Below are positions 1 to 4,689 of a stretch of 6,946 nucleotides of DNA, piece after piece (within the stretch, counting starts at the first letter, position 1; the number at the start of each line of letters is the position of its first letter). Made by a program: the position numbers and the translations under genes. The stretch covers positions 1 to 6,946 of the forward strand of contig JAUNQQ010000042.1 of the NCBI GenBank assembly GCA_030536095.1, in the 5' to 3' direction. Below the pieces are notes generated by a model. That model did no database searches and had not been told where the DNA came from. It was given only the letters and a program-made list of their open reading frames with translations. This DNA comes from Candidatus Saccharimonadota bacterium (GTDB lineage: Bacteria > Patescibacteriota > Saccharimonadia > Saccharimonadales > Saccharimonadaceae).

Positions 1-881
1 TCGAGATTTATAATCTCATAATTACACTCGCCGAGACCGAGTTCAGCGGCCCACTCGACGGTATGAATGGCATGGCGAGAATCCATCCGCTCGACTAGGG
101 CAGTTTTTCCTGGGTCATCGGAGGTTTTTACCGCGTCATAGCAAGCCTGATCAAGGGCAACTGGGTCGACACTTGCAAAAATACCCAAGTCATTCATTTC
201 TGGTTCGGCAGGACTACTGTCGCAATCACAGTCAACACTAAGACGATTAGTAATATTAATATAGAGAATATTCCCGTTTAGATAGTCACTAACTGCACAG
301 TCCGCTTCCGCCATTGACTCGAGAAAGTCATCCTGCGCGGGAAGATGCAACCAGACATATTGCTGGTCGGTCGATTCGCCGGCGGAATGAATGAGGAGTT
401 TTCCATTATGAGAAGCGACGCCAATTGACATGTTCTTCAGGGCGCCACCAAAGCCGCCCATAGCGTGTCCTTTAAAATGAGAAAGCATAAGGAGACCATC
501 GTAGTTTTTTAGATGGTCGCCGACGATATCGGATTTTAAATGCTTCGACTTTTGTCTCGTCGGAATCTCAAATTCACCGTCTTCATCCATAATATCAACC
601 GTAGCGATGTCATTAAAACCATGATTTTTAATGGTTTTACGATGGTCAGAATTTTGGTCGCGACTACCACCATAGGCGGTATTACATTCGACGATTATGT
701 CACCAAGTTTTTTAACTAGGCTACTGATTAGTTCGGGATGGAGATAGTTATTTCCACCCTGTTCGCCAGTGGAGATTTTTACGCCAATTTTTCCGGTTAG
801 GCTTTTTTCACTAGAAAGAGCTTCGTAGATTTTTTCTAGACTTTTTTCTGTAATTTCTTTTGTAAAATAAACCTTGCTCAT
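1..881 (-). CDS. DUF362-family protein, ferredoxin-free type, 3' end cut by window edge
   Basis: Open from ATG at 881 to the left edge (293 codons, no stop). An AGGAG ribosome binding site lies about 5 bases before the ATG. The translation carries hallmarks I recall from the DUF362 / 'Fe-S center protein' family: LSHFKGHAMGGFGGALKN at about 134-150, GVASHNGKL at 154-162, VDCDCD at 216-221, and DLGIFASVDPVALDQAC at 231-247 followed by SDDPGK and an ELGLG segment near residue 281. The family usually ends a few residues after that segment, so probably very little is missing. The region after GKLLIHS, where longer members carry two 4Fe-4S ferredoxin motifs, has no cysteine cluster, so this is the short form. 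Cysteines 218 and 220 could bind a metal, but no substrate or reaction is known for this type. It lies downstream of tRNA-Arg on the same strand with a 52-base gap and no clear promoter, so it may be co-transcribed with it. The family is fairly sure; the function is unknown. Confidence 0.85.
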   Translation of the reverse strand, partial: MSKVYFTKEITEKSLEKIYEALSSEKSLTGKIGVKISTGEQGGNNYLHPELISSLVKKLGDIIVECNTAYGGSRDQNSDHRKTIKNHGFNDIATVDIMDEDGEFEIPTRQKSKHLKSDIVGDHLKNYDGLLMLSHFKGHAMGGFGGALKNMSIGVASHNGKLLIHSAGESTDQQYVWLHLPAQDDFLESMAEADCAVSDYLNGNILYINITNRLSVDCDCDSSPAEPEMNDLGIFASVDPVALDQACYDAVKTSDDPGKTALVERMDSRHAIHTVEWAAELGLGECNYEIINL

Positions 882-933
882 AAAATCTCCTTTTATTATT
901 TTTCTGGCTATCTGTTATTTTTTCACTGTTAAA

Positions 934-1008
934 TGGTGCCTCCGGCAGGAATCGAACCCACATCTATGGTTCCGAAGACCATCGTTCTATCCGTTGGACT
1001 ACGGAGGC
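934..1008 (-). tRNA. tRNA-Arg (anticodon TCG), CCA encoded
   Basis: Reading the minus strand gives a full cloverleaf. The acceptor GCCTCCG pairs with CGGAGGC (7 bp), followed by discriminator A and an encoded CCA (934-936). The anticodon stem ATGGT/ACCAT is perfect. The 7-base loop CTTCGGA puts TCG at 973-975, and the T-stem GTGGG/CCTGC has two G-T pairs. The D-stem GTCC/GAAC contains one C-A mismatch (positions 12-23). A20, an arginine identity base, is present. TCG reads CGA/CGG, and CGA is a frequent arginine codon in comEC next door, which fits. It is transcribed toward the DUF362 gene. Confidence 0.95.
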
Positions 1009-1025
1009 AGAGCATTAATTATATT

Positions 1026-1046
1026 GAGGAAACACCTGATTTCCTC
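1026..1046 (+). terminator. 7-bp hairpin with T-run, possible plus-strand terminator at the tRNA-Arg start site
   Basis: GAGGAAA (1026-1032), a 7-base loop and TTTCCTC (1040-1046) form a perfect stem. On the plus strand it is followed by TTTTATT. No plus-strand gene lies upstream, so a terminator would only stop antisense transcription through tRNA-Arg. On the minus strand the same hairpin would sit at the very 5' end of the pre-tRNA leader. The role is uncertain. Confidence 0.4.
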
Positions 1047-1050
1047 TTTT

Positions 1051-1078
1051 ATTATAGCATATTTTTCTAAAGTGTGAT
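1051..1078 (-). promoter_or_regulatory. Promoter of tRNA-Arg, extended -10
   Basis: On the minus strand a perfect TATAAT (1056 to 1051) is preceded by TGC, an extended -10. A 4-of-6 match to the -35, ATCACA (1078 to 1073), lies 16 bases upstream. Predicted transcription starts near 1044, giving a leader of roughly 35 bases before the tRNA. The -35 overlaps the proposed comEC -10 on the other strand. Confidence 0.6.
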
Positions 1079-1083
1079 ATACT
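1075..1083 (+). promoter_or_regulatory. Candidate comEC promoter, extended -10 (TGA-TATACT)
   Basis: TATACT at 1078-1083 is preceded by TGA at 1075-1077, an extended -10. No convincing -35 is present at the right distance. Predicted start is near 1090, leaving about 40 bases of leader that hold the inverted repeat at 1101-1131. Confidence 0.45.
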
Positions 1084-1100
1084 TATTTTAGAGTTGGAGG

Positions 1101-1131
1101 TCACAACAAGCGCGGAAAGGAAATGTTGTGA
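1101..1131 (+). promoter_or_regulatory. Inverted repeat around the comEC ribosome binding site and start
   Basis: TCACAACA (1101-1108) and TGTTGTGA (1124-1131) are perfect 8-bp complements around a 15-base loop that holds the purine-rich ribosome binding site GGAAAGGA (1114-1121). The GTG (1128) and the A of the ATG (1131) lie in the 3' arm. As RNA this would display the Shine-Dalgarno in the loop but tie up the start codon. As DNA it could be an operator. Confidence 0.5.
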
Positions 1132-2768
1132 TGTCAAAAAAACTTTTGGGGCGAATTCATCCGTCATGGATGTTGGTACTATGGGGGATTGGAGTAATTG
1201 TTGGGGCGGTTTTTGAGATACTGACTAAATTTACAGGGTTTTTGTCGGGAACGTGGCTAGTGGTTTCATTGGTTGGGCTAATTATTTCGATTTCTATAAA
1301 TTATCGAATAGTGGGGCTTATCGCATTTATTTCTGGGGTGATTTTAGCGGGAAATCGGGCGGCGCCGGGTTTTATTGGGATGGAGCAGCTGCGTGGGTTT
1401 TATGGAAATGAGGTAGAAGTGAGCGGGAGAATTGTGAATGACTTAGATGTGAGCGAGAGTAAAATCACACTAGTTTTAGAGGTGGAGCGAATTCAAGTCG
1501 AAAATAAAGCGCCGCCAGAAATTCGCGGAGCACCTGAAATTTATGTAGCGCTGAGCACAAAGTTAGATACGGCGGAGATGCCAAGACGGTCGGATAGAAT
1601 TACAGTCCGAGGGGTGGTGAATGAAGGGTTTGGAAATTATGCCGGGAATATGTTTCGCCCGGAAATCATCAAGGTGATTCGACCGTCGCCAGGAGACTTC
1701 TTTCTTGAGGTTAGAGATGGATTTGCCGAAAGAATTCGTGAATACCTAAACGAGCCGGAGGCTGGACTGGCGCTAGGATATTTATTGGGAGTAAAGGCAG
1801 AGGTTGATGAAAAATTTCTGGCAACATTACAGGTCGTTGGATTAACGCATATTATAGTGGCGTCTGGGACTCAGCTTTCGATCCTGGCGGAAATTGCAAA
1901 AAAGGTCTTTGGGAAGGTGTCGCGATTTGCGGGAATGGCAGGCGCAGCGCTACTGATTATTTGTTTTACAGGAATGGTGGGATTATCGCCGAGCATGCTG
2001 AGGGCGGGGATTGTGGCGGGAATGAGCCTGATTGCATGGCATTTCGGAAGAGAACAAGAAACATGGCGGATGTTGCTTTTGGTAATGGCGGGAACGTTAA
2101 TCTATGAGCCAAGAAATCTGAGTGATTTAGGGTGGCAATTATCATTCGGGAGCTTCTTTGGGTTATTGGTGGTTGGTCCGAAATTAACTAAGTTTTTCTT
2201 TGGAGAACGCGAGCCGGGGTTTATTGGCGAAACAGTATTCTCAAGTCTGGCTGCCGGAATTGCGGTGACACCAATTCTACTCTATAATTTTGGGAGTATT
2301 TCACTAATTTCGATTTTGATGAATCTATTGATTCTACCGACGATTTCACCGGTAATGGGATTAACATTTATGATGGGAGTAGGAGCAATGTTGGTAGGCA
2401 ATGATAATCCAGTAGTAGGAATTGTGGCAGAATTGACAAAAGTCATACTTGATTATCATATAAATACTATAAACTCACTAGGTGGCTTTAGATTTTTCTT
2501 AATTGAAATACCAAAAAATAATTTAGCTGTAATGCTTATTTATGTACCGATTTTACTTCTATTAATTCCCTATAAAAAGATTTTTAGGCGAAAAAATAAT
2601 CTTTCGCCAGATGAATTAGTCTTTGTAGAAGAGAATATCGAGATAAGCACTGGCGATACTGACCAAGATAACAGTAGTTCGAATATTATTAAAGAAACCG
2701 ACAATGTCATTAGAGAGCGTGTCGAAAGTGAAGAAGTTGGCGAGAATGGGGGCGATAAGGGTGGCTAA
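1131..2768 (+). CDS. comEC: ComEC/Rec2-family DNA-uptake channel, no metallo-beta-lactamase domain
   Basis: ComEC forms the inner-membrane channel that passes single-stranded DNA into the cytoplasm during natural transformation. The product is 545 residues from ATG 1131; GTG 1128 is an alternative start, since the AAGGA at 1117-1121 is 6 bases from GTG and 9 from ATG. N-terminal helices (about 13-74) lead into a soluble OB-like DUF4131 segment (about 85-185). The polytopic Competence domain follows (about 205-485), with diagnostic GLTHIIVASGTQLSIL (237-252, His240 and Ser245), GLSPSMLRAG (284-293) and LSDLGWQLSF (330-339). After the last helix and a basic KKIFRRK, typical bacterial ComEC would continue into a lactamase-like domain. 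Here only a polar, acidic tail remains, and its last 50 residues are antisense to the neighbouring membrane gene. It ends in tandem stops, TAA then TAG. Family call is sure; the real function of the tail is not. Confidence 0.93.
   Translation: MSKKLLGRIHPSWMLVLWGIGVIVGAVFEILTKFTGFLSGTWLVVSLVGLIISISINYRIVGLIAFISGVILAGNRAAPGFIGMEQLRGFYGNEVEVSGRIVNDLDVSESKITLVLEVERIQVENKAPPEIRGAPEIYVALSTKLDTAEMPRRSDRITVRGVVNEGFGNYAGNMFRPEIIKVIRPSPGDFFLEVRDGFAERIREYLNEPEAGLALGYLLGVKAEVDEKFLATLQVVGLTHIIVASGTQLSILAEIAKKVFGKVSRFAGMAGAALLIICFTGMVGLSPSMLRAGIVAGMSLIAWHFGREQETWRMLLLVMAGTLIYEPRNLSDLGWQLSFGSFFGLLVVGPKLTKFFFGEREPGFIGETVFSSLAAGIAVTPILLYNFGSISLISILMNLLILPTISPVMGLTFMMGVGAMLVGNDNPVVGIVAELTKVILDYHINTINSLGGFRFFLIEIPKNNLAVMLIYVPILLLLIPYKKIFRRKNNLSPDELVFVEENIEISTGDTDQDNSSSNIIKETDNVIRERVESEEVGENGGDKGG
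2587..2608 (-). terminator. Hairpin just past the stop of the minus-strand membrane gene
   Basis: GGCGAAA and TTTCGCC form a perfect 7-bp stem with an 8-base loop, starting 7 bases after the minus-strand stop codon (2618 to 2616). On that strand it is followed by TAAAAATCTTTTTA, so the T-run is displaced and the terminator is imperfect. It lies inside the comEC coding sequence (about residues 486-493). Confidence 0.35.
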
Positions 2769-3062
2769 TAGAGTCGCGAGAACCGCTGAAGCGGCGATTC
2801 GAAAAATTCCAAAAAGGCCACCTTTATGGGAGCGAAAATAGAGAATAAGCGGAAAAATTACTACAAAAAGTAAGAAAGCGATAGAAGTAAGATGTTCGAC
2901 TGAGATGTTTTGAAAAAATTTATGGAGAAAATTCGCAAATTGAGAACCAAAAGAATCATAGACGGAGAGGCCCGCAATGACAGCGAGCTGAGTCGGGCCA
3001 ATTCGATGCTTCATAAGGAAGAAGATTCCGAAAAACACTGCGAGAATAACAAGAATAACCAT
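2616..3062 (-). CDS. Small integral membrane protein, family not recognised
   Basis: I do not recognise a family for this 148-residue protein. Hydrophobic stretches at about 1-17, 61-76, 84-111 and 126-146 suggest four membrane helices. Between the first two lies a less hydrophobic segment (about 20-58) with GPTQLAVIAGL and an aromatic-rich FANFLHKFF. Reality is supported by the strong hydrophobic pattern and by a textbook promoter placed exactly for its start. No in-frame start codon exists upstream before a stop; the next Met is residue 17, which would delete the first helix. No Shine-Dalgarno is present and the message looks leaderless. Its last third (residues 99-148, the end of helix 3 and helix 4) is encoded opposite the comEC tail. 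A CvpA-like role was considered but the match is too weak. Confidence 0.72.
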   Translation of the reverse strand: MVILVILAVFFGIFFLMKHRIGPTQLAVIAGLSVYDSFGSQFANFLHKFFQNISVEHLTSIAFLLFVVIFPLILYFRSHKGGLFGIFRIAASAVLATLLATLIAPILANFFTFDTLSNDIVGFFNNIRTTVILVSIASAYLDILFYKD

Positions 3063-3068
3063 AAGTTC

Positions 3069-3097
3069 ATTATATAGGGTTTAGCGAAGAATGTCAA
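3069..3097 (-). promoter_or_regulatory. Perfect consensus sigma-70-type promoter, leaderless arrangement
   Basis: On the minus strand TTGACA (3097 to 3092), a 17-base spacer and TATAAT (3074 to 3069) match the housekeeping consensus at every position. Only six bases, GAACTT, separate the -10 from the ATG at 3062, so the expected +1 is the A of the start codon or its neighbour. Confidence 0.8.
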
Positions 3098-3100
3098 ATG

Positions 3101-3109
3101 TGATATAAT
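3101..3109 (+). promoter_or_regulatory. Extended -10 promoter (TGA-TATAAT) of the FtsB-like gene, leaderless arrangement
   Basis: TGA at 3101-3103 and a perfect TATAAT at 3104-3109 stand seven bases before the ATG at 3117. No good -35 is seen, which an extended -10 can tolerate. Expected transcription starts at 3116 or 3117. No Shine-Dalgarno sequence precedes the ATG. Confidence 0.65.
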
Positions 3110-3116
3110 AATAGTA

Positions 3117-3530
3117 ATGCTAAAAACAAAATTACGGAAACTAAAATACCATATTAAGGGTCTTTTCTTTGGCGAGAGGCTGGTAATTTTGGCTGTAATT
3201 GTTGCGGTATTAATATGGACTTATGGCGCGGTTTCATCGATGACGCGAAACTGGGAGCTTGAGCAAGCGCTCGCGAAGCGACGACAGGAGTTGACAATTC
3301 TTAGGCTACAGGTTGAGAGCATGCAGTATGAAAATGAATACTTTTCATCTGAGGAATATCAGGAGTTGGCGGCAAGAGCAAAGCAGAATAAGCAATTTGA
3401 GGGGGAAAGTCTTGTTTATCTACCGGAGAATTCTAGCCAGGCAAAGCATAAGCACGATACGGATGAGATTGGAGGCACGGTAGAAGTAAAACCGAGTAAT
3501 TTTTCGCAGTGGATGGAATTCTTATTTTAG
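3117..3530 (+). CDS. FtsB/DivIC-family septum formation initiator protein
   Basis: FtsB/DivIC proteins are bitopic divisome components that join FtsL and FtsQ/DivIB at midcell and help switch on septal wall synthesis. The 137-residue product has the family plan: a short basic cytoplasmic N-terminus (1-20), one membrane helix (about 22-41), and a coiled coil rich in Glu, Leu and Gln (about 46-78). Then comes the conserved post-coil block YQELAARAKQNKQFEGESLVYLPEN (81-105, matching the usual pattern of Tyr, Leu-Ala, Lys/Arg, then Gly-Glu and a Val-Tyr-Leu-Pro). A variable polar stretch precedes a terminal NFSQWMEFLF, a C-terminal pattern I also recall from Gram-positive-type members. FtsB versus DivIC cannot be settled. 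ATG 3117 is the only workable start: no start codon precedes it in frame before a stop, and the next Met lies after the membrane helix. It diverges from the membrane gene at 3062. Confidence 0.85.
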   Translation: MLKTKLRKLKYHIKGLFFGERLVILAVIVAVLIWTYGAVSSMTRNWELEQALAKRRQELTILRLQVESMQYENEYFSSEEYQELAARAKQNKQFEGESLVYLPENSSQAKHKHDTDEIGGTVEVKPSNFSQWMEFLF

Positions 3531-3599
3531 AATTGAAGCGAATCCGCCTTATACAGGAGAGGAATTTTTGATGTTTGAATTTTAAAATGTAGGAAATAA

Positions 3600-3608
3600 T
3601 GGTATAAT
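3600..3608 (+). promoter_or_regulatory. Extended -10 promoter (TGG-TATAAT) of the 227-residue gene
   Basis: TGG at 3600-3602 and perfect TATAAT at 3603-3608 lie nine bases before ATG 3618. Expected +1 is about 3615, leaving two or three untranslated bases. The GGGAG directly against the ATG is too close to act as a normal Shine-Dalgarno. Confidence 0.6.
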
Positions 3609-3617
3609 AAGTGGGAG

Positions 3618-4301
3618 ATGAGTGGGAAAGGTAGGCAGAAATTAAAGCGAACACATCTGAAGATTTGGCAGTTGATTATAATTTTGGTTCCGCTAATGTT
3701 TATTGTGGCGACACTGCTGAGATATGATCATCTGGAAATGATGCGATTAAAAGAAGCGGTGGCGACGGCGGATAAAGGTGATGACAGTGAAGAAGTTGCG
3801 AGACGAATTGGAGAATTAAGAGATTTTACATTCTCGCATATTGTGGTGAATGTCGTAGAAAAGAATGGGGTTTCGAAGATGACATTTGGGACGGGACCGA
3901 TTTATCTTGAGGGACAGTATCAGCGAAAGGTGGCGACACTGATCGCAGAAGCGGAAGCGACAGTAGGAGATGACTCTAATCCGAATGGAAATGTATTTGC
4001 GGAAGCGATGGCGGTCTGTAAGCCACAAGCAATAGAGCATGTGTGGGCATGGAATTCTAGTGAATATATAAATTGTATGACAACAGAGATAAATAATCAT
4101 CCGACTTCGGACGTGATTGACGATGCGATTTCAGTAAAAATTCCGTCAGCCGGACTTTATCGTTATGATTTTGTTTCGCCAGTTTGGGCGCCATGTGCGA
4201 GTGGTTGGGCAATACTAGTATGCTTATTCGTAATTGTTGTAATTTTTATTCGTTTTATTCGATGGATTGCAATTCGAATTGCAATTCGGATTTATGGGTA
4301 G
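3618..4301 (+). CDS. Two-helix membrane protein with extracytoplasmic domain, family unknown
   Basis: I do not recognise this 227-residue protein. A basic N-terminus (KGRQKLKRTHLK) precedes a membrane helix at about 16-34, which favours N-inside. An extended soluble domain (about 36-192) starts with a charged, likely helical stretch (37-67). It continues with a beta-looking segment, HIVVNVVEKNGVSKMTFGTGP (74-94), and a conserved-looking FAEAMAVCKPQAIEHVWAW (127-145). A second helix lies at about 194-215, followed by a basic IRFIRWIAIRIAIRIYG tail inside. Topology would leave Cys134, Cys153 and Cys193 outside, where they could form a disulfide; Cys202 lies in the second helix. The start is forced: the frame upstream meets a stop at 3597 with no start codon between. 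It follows the division gene by 87 bases but has its own -10. A small envelope-anchored sensor or structural protein is possible; I assign no function. Confidence 0.8.
   Translation: MSGKGRQKLKRTHLKIWQLIIILVPLMFIVATLLRYDHLEMMRLKEAVATADKGDDSEEVARRIGELRDFTFSHIVVNVVEKNGVSKMTFGTGPIYLEGQYQRKVATLIAEAEATVGDDSNPNGNVFAEAMAVCKPQAIEHVWAWNSSEYINCMTTEINNHPTSDVIDDAISVKIPSAGLYRYDFVSPVWAPCASGWAILVCLFVIVVIFIRFIRWIAIRIAIRIYG
4266..4285. repeat. 20-bp perfect palindrome made of a 12-bp tandem repeat
   Basis: The 20 bases from 4266 are identical to their own reverse complement. The stretch 4266-4289 is also two copies of the 12-mer ATTGCAATTCGA, with one final mismatch. It encodes the IAIRIAIR tail of the gene ending at 4301, so repeat and protein pattern are the same fact. 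No T-run follows. Confidence 0.7.
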
Positions 4302-4351
4302 AGAAGTTTTTTGACCTTGAAAATTGGTGATAAAGTACTGGAAAATAAAAT

Positions 4352-4366
4352 AAGCATGTGCTTTTT
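4352..4366 (+). terminator. Weak hairpin with T-run after the 227-residue gene
   Basis: AAGC (4352-4355), loop ATGT and GCTT (4360-4363) run into TTT, with an A-rich stretch before it. The stem is only 4 bp. Its position, between one gene's stop and the next gene's -35, is right for a terminator, but the evidence is thin. The rest of the 135-base gap holds the promoter and ribosome binding site of the next gene. Confidence 0.25.
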
Positions 4367-4380
4367 AGGTGAAAAGGGGG

Positions 4381-4409
4381 TTGACAAAATCTTCCCTTCG
4401 TCATAAGAT
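4381..4409 (+). promoter_or_regulatory. Sigma-70-type promoter of the 68-residue gene
   Basis: A perfect -35 TTGACA (4381-4386), a 17-base spacer and a 4-of-6 -10 TAAGAT (4404-4409) give a start near 4416. That leaves a 20-base leader with the ribosome binding site. TATACT at 4415-4420 is a second possible -10 but lacks a matching -35. Confidence 0.65.
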
Positions 4410-4426
4410 AGAATTATACTAATTTA

Positions 4427-4434
4427 AGGAGGAG
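4427..4434 (+). promoter_or_regulatory. Strong Shine-Dalgarno AAGGAGGA
   Basis: AAGGAGGA lies three bases before ATG 4437, with its GGAGG core about four bases away. It fixes that start and is the strongest ribosome binding site on the plus strand in this window, in contrast to the leaderless genes just upstream. Confidence 0.8.
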
Positions 4435-4436
4435 AC

Positions 4437-4643
4437 ATGGCTTATTCTCATGTTAATGAAAAAGGGGTGACGTATTATTTAGCAAAGAAGGATGTAGTCT
4501 TAAAAGGTGGTAAGCATCAGGTGATTTATTTCTTTACAAAGACCGAGGATGGTGGAAAAGGGACACCTTGTGACTTGCCAGAAAATATGGAAGTAAATGA
4601 AAATCCGCGCAATGGGTTCTTGACGCTCAAGAAAAAAGCTTAG
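4437..4643 (+). CDS. Small soluble protein of 68 residues, function unknown
   Basis: The product has no signal peptide, membrane helix or obvious catalytic motif, and one cysteine (45). Features are a GVTYYLAKKDVVLKGG segment (10-25), an aromatic HQVIYFFTK strand (27-35), a short polar turn with GGKG, then LPENMEVNENPRNGFLTLKKK at the end. The alternation suggests a compact beta-rich fold. It resembles small conserved proteins I have seen in Candidate Phyla Radiation and actinobacterial genomes (GVTYYL, then LRGG and IYFF, ending NPRNG), but I know no function for them. It has its own promoter, a strong Shine-Dalgarno and a terminator right after it, so it is a monocistronic, probably well-expressed gene. 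ATG 4437 is certain on the ribosome binding site. Confidence 0.82.
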   Translation: MAYSHVNEKGVTYYLAKKDVVLKGGKHQVIYFFTKTEDGGKGTPCDLPENMEVNENPRNGFLTLKKKA

Positions 4644-4657
4644 TTTTTACTTTTTAT

Positions 4658-4688
4658 TAGGGAATAATGTTTCGTTATTCCCTATTTT
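4658..4688 (+). terminator. Intrinsic terminator after the 68-residue gene
   Basis: AGGGAATAA (4659-4667) and TTATTCCCT (4675-4683) form a perfect 9-bp stem, 10 bp with the flanking T-A pair, around a 7-base loop. TTTT follows at 4685-4688. The T-run is short but the hairpin is well placed, 14 bases after the stop codon. It also insulates the tRNA downstream. Confidence 0.75.
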
Positions 4689-4689
4689 G

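Noticed and set aside
874..1077. Plus-strand ORF of 67 codons across tRNA-Arg
   Set aside because: It is the antisense shadow of the tRNA gene and the DUF362 start, with no ribosome binding site. Its CLRQESNPHLWF-type peptide is the usual false ORF from a tRNA T-arm.
3517..3534. AATTCT/AGAATT hairpin around the FtsB-like stop as a terminator
   Set aside because: Only six mostly A-T pairs and no T-run after it on the plus strand.
3433..3654. Minus-strand ORF of 73 codons
   Set aside because: It runs antisense across the end of the FtsB-like gene and the start of the next gene, with no ribosome binding site or promoter and no protein-like pattern.
3816..4100. Minus-strand ORF of 94 codons
   Set aside because: Antisense to the 227-residue gene; its Cys/His/Arg-rich composition is typical of shadow frames.
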